Positions 35,201 to 46,276 of a stretch of DNA of 64,000 bases are shown here, piece by piece. Under the pieces are notes generated by a model. That model saw only the letters and a list, made by a program, of their open reading frames with translations, ran no database searches and was not told the DNA's origin. A program made the translations under genes and the position numbers. Source of the DNA: Ziziphus jujuba (taxonomy: Eukaryota > Streptophyta > Magnoliopsida > Rosales > Rhamnaceae); assembly GCF_031755915.1 (NCBI RefSeq), contig NC_083387.1, positions 23,066,501 to 23,130,500 of the forward strand. The letters are read 5' to 3'. Positions within the stretch are counted from its first letter, which is position 1. Every line of letters starts with the position of its first letter.

Positions 35201-36673
35201 CGTATGCCGGTTTCTTTCTATAACCTCCTGTCTGGCGGTACCTCGGGACGCTGGGTACTGTTGGCGCCACTGGTATATAGTGGGTGCATCAACTGATTTT
35301 CAGAACTGTGTTTTAAAAAATAAAATATTTTAAAGCTGTATCGGAATTAAAAATATAATTATTACTGTTTCTGGTATTTATTTGATGTCTTGGTTTTCGG
35401 GGAATACGAACAAAGGGTTTTGTGAAAAGGTTTTAAAAGGGGAACTTTTCCAACTGAGAGAATTGTAAGGGTTTTGAGAGAAATTATTATTTCCAATTAA
35501 TTATTATTTATATACTTATTACCGTGGTATTATATTATATAGTAGATAGGGTCGCTCACTGAGATGATTAGTATCTCACACTCTTAAATTCCGTTCCTCT
35601 AGGTACCAGGTTGTCGGTGTTTATTCGGAGCGGACTTGATCTTCTTCGCCGTTTTAGTTCAGTAGTACCCGTTTCTTCTTTTATTGCAGTTGTAATATTT
35701 CTTTCACTCTTGCTGTATTCTATACTTTGTAGTATTTCATAAAGCTCTGTATACTGTATGGGACACTTATGTATTTATATTGCACTGGATTACTGTATTT
35801 ATTTTGAAGTGCTGAAATTTGTGGAACCAACTTGTAGTACTGTGGGAGGAATAAGGGGACAATTATAGAAGTACGTTTTCAGTGCAGGGAATTTTGTGGT
35901 AAGTCCATCCCTTAGGGGAGGTTCTGCCGGATTTTCCATAGGGGGGTCCGGTAGGGTTTCCCTGGGATCAGGGCTTGTCTAGGGTTCCGGTGGGGAACTT
36001 TGGACGGGTCCTGACAAGGCATGTTTCCTAACCAGCGCATGTAGTAAAAATCTGGTGAGAAAGGGGCCTTTTTTCAGTGAGAAAAAAAACATGACCATCG
36101 AGCTTCAAACTACCATCGCCTGTGCATTGGTGGTCCGATCACTGTAAAATTTTGTGGAGCTGCTGAAAGTTTTGTGAGCTTTCTTCTAGGATGATACGTG
36201 TAGTAAAATGGTGGTAAGAGATGGGTCAATTGGAGCAAATCATGGTAGTGGGTGGGAGCCCAAGATGGTTTTCGGTGGGGGTAGGGTTTATCACAGATTT
36301 TTGGATGGGTATTTTGGTAATTTTATATTTTAGGAGAGTTTCCAGACATGAGAAACCCTAGGCACCCTTTTCTAGCCTTTATATAGATTTTGGATCCACT
36401 ATAGGACACAATGCATAGGTTTGGACATAATAAAAATTATAGTGCGTGAGAATGACTTTTGATCCGTAACTCAGAATCAGGCATAGCATCAGTCTATTAA
36501 CTAGTATTAACAAATTCTTTACAAATATACAAGACTTAAAAGCAAAATTCATCTTTATGGATTAGTCAAACTTGATCCCATTTAAAAAGTCTAATTTGGT
36601 TAAACTTGATCAACTTTGATCAAACCACTCAAAAATTACAAATTCCAAGTATTTATCAGGACCAATCGTTACA
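31004..36673 (-). mobile_element. Old solo LTR in the amidase A upstream region
   Basis: Ends read TGACAGGACC... and ...CGTTACA in window orientation, and the perfect duplication TTAAT flanks it (30999-31003 and 36674-36678). Without the younger solo LTR nested in it (33074-36016 plus one target copy) it is about 2.72 kb. Ends resemble the long-LTR Gypsy families, but the interior has drifted strongly and contains an (AAT)n run at about 32233-32269. The two sides align with uninterrupted sequence at about 59640-59690 upstream of amidase B, which gives an independent empty-site reference. Confidence 0.88.
33074..36016 (+). mobile_element. Solo LTR of the long-LTR Gypsy family, nested
   Basis: The 2,943-bp block begins TGTAACACCCCGTCCC and ends GGGTCCTGACA, flanked by the perfect duplication AGGCA (33069-33073 and 36017-36021). 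It is in the opposite orientation to the older solo LTR that hosts it. It matches the LTRs at 49850-52755 and 53664-56664 in plan: a W-box-rich start, a GA-rich tract (about 33570-33593), a GC-rich middle (33600-34240) and an AT-rich second half. Short open frames in the GC-rich part have no protein domains. Confidence 0.92.
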
Positions 36674-36747
36674 TTAATTTTATAATATGCTTCGATATGT
36701 CATAAATAATCAGTAATACAAAAAAAAATTTGTAATGATAATCTTTA

Positions 36748-36839
36748 ATTACTAAGATTAGTTAAAAAGAAAAACAAAAATAAAGATTATGTAATTACTA
36801 AGATTAGTTAAAAAGAAAAACAAAAATAAAGATTATGTA
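36748..36839. repeat. Perfect 46-bp tandem duplication
   Basis: The unit starting ATTACTAAGATTAG occurs twice head to tail (36748-36793 and 36794-36839) with no visible difference, so the duplication is recent or was kept uniform. Confidence 0.9.
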
Positions 36840-37714
36840 AAAAGTAATACACCATTAGAATTTAGAGGGAAATCCAGAAATCCCCTGTTCCAGATTAAGT
36901 TTTTAAACCAATTAGTATTAAATCATGGTGATTTAATACTGATATATATTTTACTTTCAGTGGGTGAGAAAAATGGTCATTTTGATTCTTAAATACTAAA
37001 CAATTTTTTTAATGAAAATTTATTATATTCATTCTTCTTTTTGATATTTAAATAATGCTGCTCGAGATACTTAGTGTCACAGATGAATTATAGGGTTCGT
37101 CACAATATTATTCAAATATATTAGTCTCTTAAATTGTTCCGATCATCAAATTAACTATAGTACACAATAATTAAATTAATATTTCATTTTGCTCAGAGAG
37201 ACCAAACTGCGTTGTATATATATATGCCTTCATAACAAGTAGTAAAACTGTAGTTCAGTGTAATCCTCCAGTTTAATTAGTTCGGCAATAGTAGGAGATT
37301 TTTGATGATAAAACAAATGTGGGAACAAAAAATATTGCACCATAATATATGTATATATATATATACATTTATATATGGTTACTGTATTTGTTTCAATGAC
37401 TTCATTTATTGTTAACCAGCTACCTCAAAGCAAATAAAAAATAAATTAAAAAAGGACTTTGCATATGGTTTGTCACTTTTGAGAACAAGGTGTGCCGTCA
37501 CGTTTTTGAGTAGGTGATTTGGATTGGTTGTTTGGGCATTAAGCACTAATCATATAATTAATCTTAGGATCTTCACCCCATTGATTATGATGACTTTGTG
37601 ACCCTATGGATTATGAGCAGACCCACGCACAATGAACTTTGCAGATTGGTCTAGCAAGTTGTTTTCTGTTTTTAATTTTTTTATAATATACATATATATA
37701 TATACAGAAATTCT

Positions 37715-37856
37715 ATGGTGAGGACGGTCCGCATGATGACCGCAGTATTAGTGACGGTTTTTCATAGTATTAATGACGGTTTCTTAGAAAATCGTCACCA
37801 ATACTATGAAAAACCGTCATCAATACTGTGGTTCGCATGAGGACCGTCCGCACCAT
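37715..37856. mobile_element. Palindromic MITE-like hairpin element
   Basis: The left arm starts ATGGTGAGGACGGTCCGCAT and the right arm is its near-exact reverse ending GGACCGTCCGCACCAT. Pairing extends almost the full 142 bp, through the repeated block GTATTAGTGACGGTTTTTC. It is flanked on both sides by TA microsatellites, a common target for small DNA transposons. No coding capacity and no clear target duplication were found, so its superfamily is open. Confidence 0.75.
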
Positions 37857-37860
37857 CGAC

Positions 37861-37866
37861 GGACTG

Positions 37867-37890
<24 letters not shown>
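37861..37890. repeat. TA microsatellite
   Basis: An uninterrupted TA run of about 12 units sits immediately beside the palindromic element. Confidence 0.85.
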
Positions 37891-37897
<7 letters not shown>

Positions 37898-38659
37898 AAA
37901 CATAAAAGAAATGAAAAAGCACACCTTCAATTCGAATTTGATCATTCTTTTTCAGTTTGTAAGTTTTAGAATTTGTATTTTTAAGCATTGGTTTGTGTTG
38001 TAGTTTGGAGATCTTTGAATTATTACTTGAATACCAAAATTCTGAAGCTGAAGTAGCAGAAGCAAATTAACTAAACCATTAAGCTAATAAAATTAAATCA
38101 TGTACTCCATAACAAGAAAATTAAATCATGTACTGGTTGATTAATCATTTCTTGACTAGCAAGTAACTGCAATAAATATATATATATATAGTAATTAACA
38201 GTACTTAGACCTTTGTTTAGTTTTGCAACCAAAACTTCTGCATTTCATAACTTTATGTGATTATTAGCGGTACTCGAAAGATTTTACATATGGAGAAGTA
38301 CTGTAGACATTGCCACTGGACTGTTTTGTTTCATAAGTCAAAAGTAGATTGAAAGTAATTAATACTATGCAAAAAGGCTCAAATCTTCAGAAAAAAAAAA
38401 TGAGGAAAATAGTAATACGGTTGATTTCTCATCCATATATAGAATAATATTTGACATAAATTGGATAATAGTATGAGCCGGTTGATAATTCCAGCAGACA
38501 AACTTTCATAAGGCTAATTTGTTTTTTCTTTCTTCTTTTTTTTTTTTTTCCCTATTCAATTCCATAAGGTAACTTAAATTAATTGGTAGTTGGCACATTT
38601 TGTTCCAAATTTTAGTACCTTAAAATGATGTAATAATAATATGTGCTCCTAAGTATAGT

Positions 38660-39417
38660 TTAACATGGTTGAAATGTAGGCGGCTTTCTAACCCTTGTAG
38701 CTTACGCAAAACTATAAGTGATCTCAATTAACTTTGGCTATGAACCTTTAAGACCCCTAAAAGTAATTCCAAAAGGCACTCCATTTTTATCATATCCCGC
38801 AGGTACATTGATCCCAGGGAATCCACCAATTGCAAGAACACGGTCAACATTAGAACCTGGTGTCACCCATGCATCTAGTTTATAGTTCCTCAACAACTTC
38901 TCAAACCCATCTCTCGACAGTCTTGCCAAATTCAGCAATGCCACTGATTACTTCTCTCCGATGCCGTTTGTAGCTTCAGCTACTAGTGAGATTTCTTGGC
39001 CAAATTCCTCTTATCTTTTCCTGCACCAACCAATAACCAAATATACATGTATTAGCCATGTTTGGAATGAAGATAAGTATAAATTGTTATAGTTGTTATT
39101 TCCCAAATCTGAGAACTTCTGGTTAAAAGCTATAACATCTGCTAAGGATCGCACTTAGGAAACCACCAAGTCTTTTAGATAGGACTTCAATGCTATTTTG
39201 AACTCAGCTGCTATTACTAATGCTTCTCCACTCAACTTGAAGTTCAAAATAACATCTACATTGGCTATTTCCAGGTTATCGATTAAAATTGCACCTTTTT
39301 GCCTAGAGTTTCAACAAATCATTTTAAATGTCAAAAAAATATTATGGAAATTAATAGTGATAAACTGACACTAGAGAGGAAGTGCATAGTGTACCTCAAG
39401 GTTTTGAAATGATTATT
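38660..39417 (-). pseudogene. Amidase B, 3' part
   Basis: This part holds the end of exon 3 (39417 to about 39393), exon 4 (about 39300-39105, with IDNLEIANV and VRSLADVIAFN) and the last exon (about 39010-38660, with EATNGIG, LNLARLSRDGFEKLL, GGFPGINVPAGYDKNGVPFGI, ending near TAA 38662-38660). Stops lie in exon 4 (before VRSLAD) and in the last exon (after GEK, after GLKGS and after YSFA). The 5' part lies 18.4 kb away at 57852-59086, beyond Copia B. The sequence across the junction is in register with copies A and C, so this is one gene split by insertion. Confidence 0.88.
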
Positions 39418-39422
39418 AAATG

Positions 39423-40123
39423 TGTTGTGTGTAACAGCCCAGACTACCCGCATCAGGATATTGTCCTCTTTGGTCCAGGGTTCATACCCTCTCTCCCCCC
39501 TGGCCTCAAGGTTTTGCTCATAAAACGTGTCCTGAAGGGAGAGGTATCCACAGCCTTATAAAGACCGCTTCGTGCCCCTCTCCAACCGATGTGGGATGTT
39601 ACAATCCTCCCCCCTTGGGGCCCAGCGTCCTCGCTGGCACACCGATCCGGGTACTGGCTCTGATACCACTATAACAGCCCAGACCACCTGCATCAGGATA
39701 TTGTCCTCTTTGGCCCAGGGTTCACACCCTCTCTCCCCCCTGGCCTCAAGGTTTTGCTCACAAAACGCGTCCTGAAGGGAGAGGTATCCACAGCCTTATG
39801 AAGACCGCTTCGTGCCCCTCTCCAACCGATGCGGGATGTTACATTGTGATTCTTTGATCACCAAAAACACACAAAACTAATTCAAAAAAATAAAGAGAGA
39901 TAAAAGTAAGAAAATTGAGAAGAAAAAGATGTATTATAATTATAAAATTTATATACAAAAAAACTTTTCTCAGCCTCTCTCAAAACCTTTATTGTCTATA
40001 CTGTATGTTATATGTGGTACAAAAATGACAAATTAAGCATCTATTTATAATGTTCTCTATAGGGTTTCTAGGATTGAAACCTAATGGGCTTGGGCTTTAG
40101 GAGATAATAGGCTGGACCCCACA
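39423..40123 (-). repeat. 3' LTR of Copia B, split by a TRIM
   Basis: The LTR begins TGTTGTG at 39423, is interrupted after 7 bp by the TRIM at 39430-39843, and resumes at 39844 to end GGACCCCACA at 40123. Without the insert and one target copy it is 282 bp, matching the 281-bp right LTR. Confidence 0.92.
39430..39843 (-). mobile_element. Complete TRIM retrotransposon (414 bp)
   Basis: Two 174-bp LTRs (39430-39603 and 39670-39843) flank a 66-bp interior, with the perfect target duplication TTGTG (39425-39429 and 39844-39848). The interior holds only a polypurine tract complement (TCCTCCCCCCTTGG, 39605-39618) and a primer-binding site complement (GGCTCTGATACCA, 39656-39668) for initiator tRNA-Met, so it is minus-oriented and encodes nothing. 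The LTRs differ at about 9 of 174 positions. Such elements depend on proteins of other retrotransposons. A solo LTR of the same family lies at 13564-13747. Confidence 0.95.
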
Positions 40124-40160
40124 ATTCTCCTCCTCCAGCTGCATTTCAAAAACTTGATGG

Positions 40161-40524
40161 TCACCTACCATCTAAACAAGCTATGTCTCTACACAACTTC
40201 AACTTCTCTGGTGTGACAACTTTTGTAAACATATTTGCTAGATTCTCATTTGTGTGAATATTCACCAACCTGAACAATTTATGCTCAGTCACATCGCGTA
40301 TCCAGTGATAGCGGATATCAATATGCTTTGTCTGAGAATGATACATTGAATTCTTGCTCAAATCCATAGCACTCTGGCTGTCACAATGTATCTTGTAGTC
40401 GTTCTGCTTGATGCCCAGTTCATGGAGCAAACGCTTTAGCCACAACATCTCTTTATCAGCTTCCACTGCGGCAATATACCCTACTTCTGTCATGGATAAA
40501 GCTACACACTTTTGCAATCTTGAC
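40161..40524 (-). pseudogene. Copia B RNase H, 3' part
   Basis: The minus-strand frame contains QKCVALSMTEVGYIAA, LHELGIKQ, IHCDSQSAMDLSKN, HIDIRYHWIRD and NLANMFTKVV, the C-terminal half of a Copia RNase H, ending at the stop 40163-40161. The active-site context has TEVGY where Copia RNase H normally has TEAEY. The upstream half lies beyond the ~0.9-kb insertion at 40525-41422. Confidence 0.88.
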
Positions 40525-41422
40525 CGCTAATACGAACCTAGGACGACTTGCTCCTAAACCCGTAACAACGATTGATTTAGACCATCTGATTACAAGTTAT
40601 CAATAGAAGATCTTGATCCGTTACCTATATTTGAGGTAAGAGCCTTGGTACGGTGAAGACGCCACAATAAAGTGCAGAATAACCTATTGATAAGTCAAAT
40701 TTGAACTCTACAAGCAAAACTTGAAAAAGTTCGATATAGTTTTTAGAGAACCAAGAGAATCACTCTCACTTTGAATCAAAATTGTAATCTGATTTTTATT
40801 CATGACTTATGTGCCTTTAAATAGGCAAATAAATTACGAAGTTTTCCTAAATTTGCTAAAAATAATGATAGACGAAAATTAGGTTTCGGAAACTTAATTT
40901 TGATAGGTTTAGGAAACCTAATGTGGTTAGGTTTAGAAAACCTAATTTAGCTCCTAGTTTCCTAATATAAATGGCCTTTAATTCTTTGACCAATTCAACT
41001 CTAATAAAATTAGGAAAGTGAATTAAAATCCTAATAAAACTAAAATAGGAAAGTAAATAGGCAACATGCCAAAATCCAATCAAGACATAAATAAAATTTA
41101 ATGTTTTCCCTCCATGTGGCAAAAGTGCCATGTCACCATAGGATGCCATGTCACCATCCATGTCATCAAAACTTGCCACATCACCATGTTACATGATTCC
41201 TTGCGTTAAGCTCTCTTTCACGTGTGCATCCACCGTTCCAATCATATGGACCAATTTTTGTTCATCTTCAGTAATGAACATGCTTTCTTGATATATGAAC
41301 ACCTCTTGGATTAAACCATTTAGTGATTTTTTAAACCGCTTTCTCTAGCTTTGGTTATTGGTCCCGTAGAGATTTGAAGTGGCTCTTGACTCCATCTTAA
41401 GGTGCTCCTAGTCATGTCCTTA
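40525..41422. mobile_element. Unclassified ~0.9-kb insertion in Copia B RNase H
   Basis: The RNase H frame is continuous in sense across this block (GGAMSWQS on one side, RLQKCVAL on the other), so about 0.9 kb is inserted. Possible target copies TTGAC (40520-40524) and TCGAC (41423-41427) differ at one base. The insert is non-coding and moderately AT-rich, and contains diverged repeats of the phrase GGTTTAGGAAACCTAAT around 40905-40960. It lacks TG...CA ends and clear inverted termini, so I cannot name its class. Confidence 0.65.
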
Positions 41423-43821
41423 TCGACTGCCATGACATAGCTCCTCCAGCAAAAGTGTAAATATAACTTGAAGTAGATTTCCTACTATCAAGATCTCCGG
41501 CCATATCTGCATCTGTATAGCTATGTAAAACTGGATCACTTTCCCCGTAACACAAGCATACTGTTGTTGTACCCTTGAGATACCTGAGAATCCACTTAAT
41601 TGCTTCCCAGTGTTCCTTTCCAAGATTTGAAAGAAATTTACTCATGGTACCAATTGCATGAGCAATGTCCGGTCTAGTACACCATTGCATACATTAGACT
41701 TCCCACTGCTAAAGAATAAGGCTCTAAAGCTATCTCCTCTATCTCAACTTTGGATAAATGGCACGATCTCTTGCTCAACTTGAAATGGTTGGCCAATGGA
41801 ATGCAAATTGGTTTGGCCTTTTCCATGCCAAATCTCTTTTTCCATTTTTCAACATACTTCTTTTGAGATAGCCACAACTTATGATTCTTTCTATCTCGGG
41901 ATATTTGCATTCCTAAAATCTGTTGAGCTGGTCCCAAGTCCTTCATATCAAACAACTTGGAAAGTTTCTTCTTCAGCTGACTAATTTTTCATTGCATCTT
42001 GTCCGATGATCTACATGTCGTCGACATACAGCAAAAGTGCAATGAAGTTTCTATCTGGTCCCAAGTCTGCATCAGTCTTCTTGTATCCTCAAGTCATCAT
42101 AAAATAGTCAAACTTCTTGTACCATTGTCTAGGTGCTTGCTTGAGGCCATACAAGCTCTTCGTTAGCTTGCAAACGAGGTTCTCTTTTCCTGAAACCTTT
42201 AAACCTTTTGGCTGCTCCATATAAATCTCCTTATGTAGATCACTATGAAGGAACGCTGTTTTCACATCCATCTACTCAAGATCTAGGTCTAAACAGGCTA
42301 CTAAACCGAGAATAACTCTTATAAAAGTCATCTTCACCATTGGTGAGAAAATCTCATCAAAATCAATTCCTTTCTTCTGAAGGAACGTTTGACGACCAAT
42401 CGGGCTTTATGTTTCACCACCCGTTCGTCGCAATCTTTCTTGAGCCTGAATACACATTTGTTCCTTAGTGCCTTCTTTTCTTTTGGAAGTTTAACCAACT
42501 CTTAAGTATGGTTTTTCTATAAAGATTCCATCTCATCTTGCATTGCATGCAGCCATTTTTCTCTATCTTGATGGGAATTAGCTTCCTGGAAACTCTTTGG
42601 CTCCTCTTCTTCAGTAAGCAGAATATATTGAGATTCTGGATATCTCTTTAATGCAACATGGCTTCATTCAAATCTTCGAAGAGGTGTACCATCATTTAAC
42701 TATTGTAATGGTCCTGCAGCTTCTGGTATTTGAGCATCTCTTTGCTCAATATCCTCTTCTCTCTCCTGTTCTACTTCTATTAATTCCCTATACATCTCGT
42801 CGTCATTTATGGCAAGTTGTGCTGGTACTGGATCAGGAACAAAATCATGGGCACTGGTACTAGAAGATTTCATTGGCTTCTCAATGTCTTCTATAGTCTA
42901 GTTTTCATGGAATACTTCATCCCTACTTCTGATAACCTTCTTTGCTTTTGAATCCCATAATTTGTATCCGAATTCTTCATCTCCATATCCAATAAAGATG
43001 CATGGATTAGTCCTTGCGTCGAGCTTCTGTCTAAGCTCCTTGGATATATGTGCAAAGGCTAAACATCCAAATATTATTAAATCAGAGCATGAGAGATTCT
43101 TACTAGACCACACTTTTTTTGGAATTTCAAAATTTAATGGTACTGATGACAATTTGTTAATCAAATAGCAAGTGGCACAAACAGCTTCTCCCTAGAATGA
43201 CTTTGTCATCTTAGCCATATTGATTTCCAAAATGACTTTGTCAGCTTAGCCATATTGATCATACTTCTGACCTTCTCCATAATCGTCCAATTCATTCTCT
43301 CAGCTACACCATTGTGTTGTGGGGTGGGAAGGACCGTCTTCTCATGCCGGATGCCATGTCCTCTACAGTAGGCATCAAACTCTCGAAAGGTATATTCACC
43401 TCCATTGTCTGAGTGAAGACACTTCAGCTTCTTTCCTATCTCATGCTCTACCATGGCATGAGACTCTTTGAAGTGATCTAAAACTTGATCCTTCGTCTTC
43501 AGGATATAAACCCACACCTTCCAAGAAGCATCATCTATAAGGGTCAGAAAATATTTATTGCCACCTAGAGATTCCTCTTCTAAAGGTCCACAAACATCAG
43601 AATGCACTAGACTAAGCAATTCTGATCTTCTTATTGTAGAGAACTTAAATGAGACTCCGTATTGCTTACCATACAAACAATGATTGCAAGGATCTAACAC
43701 AGCATCCTTGGAAATAATTATAAGCTTCTTATTCGTCAAGGTAGACAATCATTTCTCACTCATGTGATTGAGTCTTTGGTGCCACAAATTTTGAGATACC
43801 TCTCCTTCTGTAATGTTGAGG
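41423..43821 (-). pseudogene. Copia B integrase, reverse transcriptase and RNase H 5' part
   Basis: Read right to left, integrase relics (43748-43206) show CNHCLYGKQ, HSDVCGP, TLIDDAS, SDNGGEY and PQHNGVAERMN, covering the zinc finger and D-D-E core. The integrase end (43164-42898) contains FIGYGDEEFGYKLWD. Reverse transcriptase follows (about 42500-41674) with [20 protein letters not shown] and YVDDM, then RNase H start (41690-41427) with YTDADMAGDLDSRKSTS. Several stops and frameshifts separate the pieces, so no functional product is possible. A roughly 40-bp tandem duplication lies at about 43200-43255. Confidence 0.88.
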
Positions 43822-43826
43822 CTATC

Positions 43827-46247
43827 TGTCAAAACCCTTACAATTCTCTCAGTTGGAAAGGTTCCCCTTTTAAAACAATTTCACAAAACCCTTTATCCAT
43901 ATTCCCCGAAACCAAGACATCAATTAAATACCAGAAGCGGTAACAATTATATCTTTAATTCCAATTCAGTTTCCAAACATTTTATTTTTAAAACACAGTT
44001 CTGAAAATCATTTGATGCACCCACTATATACCAGTGGCGCCAACAGTACCCAGCGTCCCAAGGTACCGCCAGACAGGAGGTTATAGAAAGAAACCGGCAT
44101 ACGGTCGCGTGGCGTCCCACTGCGCCGCTGCTAACCTGGTGTCCCGGCCATGGGGGGTGGCCGCCCTCTCCGATGGCATGCACAGGACACCCTCATAATA
44201 TCAACCGCGCGCTACTCACACCCACCTACGCGCTAATCACAACCGTGTGCACACTAACCATATCACATATAAAACAAATTTCACATTTTTCATAAGCATA
44301 GCGGGCATAATCCATCCGCTTGAACCGGGAATTTTCCCACAATTTCTTTGTAATCAATGCCATAAATTCCATGATTTTCAAATCCACCAACTCCCAAATC
44401 CATCAATTCAAATATCCACATTTTTTCCAAGCATAAATAATTTCTCGAAATATCATAATCAAATCCCATAATATTTTATGGGCATATTTCATAAAAATTG
44501 AAATCACCAACATAACCAAATATTTTCCTTGAAATATTTGAAAATCGAATCGTGCCCAATTTACCATTAAAACCACACCAATTTCAAAATCCTCAAAACC
44601 ATAAAATAATTCCACATGGCATAAATTGGTGAAATACACATTTTCTTAAATCCGATAAATTCACAAATAATTCCACAATAATTCAAATAAATATTTGGCA
44701 CATAGAAATTAAATTCCAAATATTTAAATCACACATTATATATTCACCAATTAAATTCCCAAAATTAATTTGAAGGTGGGTCACTCACCTGGAGCACGCA
44801 ATTAACCCATGATCCACTACGGGATCAATTCTACGACTCACCGGTGCTCCTAGAACAAAATTCACAGACAGTCAAATAAATTAATATTTTATTCGGGTAA
44901 ATAATACCCGGTACCCGGGGGGTCAAAAACACAAACGATAACTAAAATTTACGAATCATATACCGAATCGAAGCTCGAGTGATGCTAATCACAGATCCGG
45001 TCTTAATTTTCGATGATCGTACCCGACGGGGTTTGAATTTCGTCGGGAAGCTTTCTGGGTTTCGGCTCCGCAATTCTCCCAAACCGTCGCGAATTGGCGG
45101 AAACGGAAGTCGGATTTGGGTTCAGGAGGTCGAACACTGCGGACTGGAGCTGGCCGGAATTTTCGGGTACTCGCCGGAACAGTATTTTCCGGCAGGGCGC
45201 CACGTCACCAGCAACCGTCGCTGGAACAGTATTTTCCGGTGGTGGCCGTTTGCTGTGAAATTTTGCAGATTTGTAGATCGTGAGGAGAGCAATCCAACGG
45301 GACCGACGGTGAGCAAAACGGAGGTTGGACGGCGGAGAAATCACCGTTTGAAGATTTTCGACCCCTCGCCGGAAAACGCTCCGATCCCGGCGCGTCGGTG
45401 GTCCGATGGCCGTGATTTTTGGTGGGTAGGCCGGACTTGAGGAGAGGATGCTGGGTGTATGGCGCGTGTACTGTATATCGGCCGGAATAGTGCCGATTCG
45501 CGGTGGCCGGCGGTGGAGGGGGAAAAATCGCCGCCAAACTTCGGACGTCCGATCCGGGCGCGTCCGGCGGCCGTTCGCCGTGAAATTTGGAGGTTTTGCC
45601 GGAAATGAGGTGGGCAATCTGGCTGGCCGGCGCGTGTACAGTAACTAGGCCGGAAAAACATGAAAATGACCGGCGGCCGGCGGGTCCTCTCTCTCTCTTT
45701 CTCTCTCCTCTCTCTCTTTCTCTCTCTTCTCTCTCTTTCTCTCTCTTCCCCGAGAGTTTTTTCAAAATTAAAACCCTGCATGACACTGTTCATGCCACGT
45801 GGACCACTCAGAAGCTGACACGTGGCATTTCACTGTTCACCGACCCAAAAACATTAAAATAATACAGTATCCGGTAAACTTCAAACGTCCATAACTTTTT
45901 AACTGGATGTCCGTTTTGAGCGTGCCGCTAGTCTGTGAACTCGTATCGACGAGCACTTCACAACCATGCATGAGTCAAAGCTCAATTCCCCATAAAAAAA
46001 AAGTCAACTCCGGCACCCCTTGGACAGATTGGACCGCAACTTGTTTCGTCCATAACTTTCAAACCGTAGCTCCATTTTCGACGTGCTACCAGTCTACGAA
46101 CTCGTGGCATCGTGCACTTCGCCACGGTACCCTAGTCAACTCAAAATTCTCACCGAGTCAAAAAGTCAACTTTTGACCCCCTTCGGTCAACGGTCAACCT
46201 CGGTCAACGTGCACGGATTCCGATGCGATTTGGGACGGGGTGTTACA
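43827..46247 (-). repeat. 3' LTR of the long-LTR Gypsy, with end deletion
   Basis: In window orientation it starts TGTC and then jumps directly to AAAACCCTTAC. In the other LTR these are separated by about 480 bp (49854 to about 50331). The rest aligns almost perfectly. It ends GGGGTGTTACA at 46247, next to the purine-tract complement CCTTCCCCCCTT (46249-46260). Confidence 0.93.
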
Positions 46248-46276
46248 GCCTTCCCCCCTTACGAAATTTCCGCGCG

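Larger units (their letters stand above)
36679..38655. other. Intergenic stretch between amidase B 3' end and amidase A 5' flank
   Basis: No gene is seen. Bases 36679 to about 36900 continue the amidase A upstream region and resemble 59650-59940 upstream of copy B. The rest is AT-rich with several TA runs and holds the tandem repeat and hairpin element listed separately. Confidence 0.55.

Noticed and set aside
35000..35330. GC-richer block at 35.0-35.3 kb as a tRNA or ncRNA gene
   Set aside because: It recurs in reverse at 44000-44230 and 50500-50730 as part of the long LTR; no tRNA cloverleaf can be drawn.
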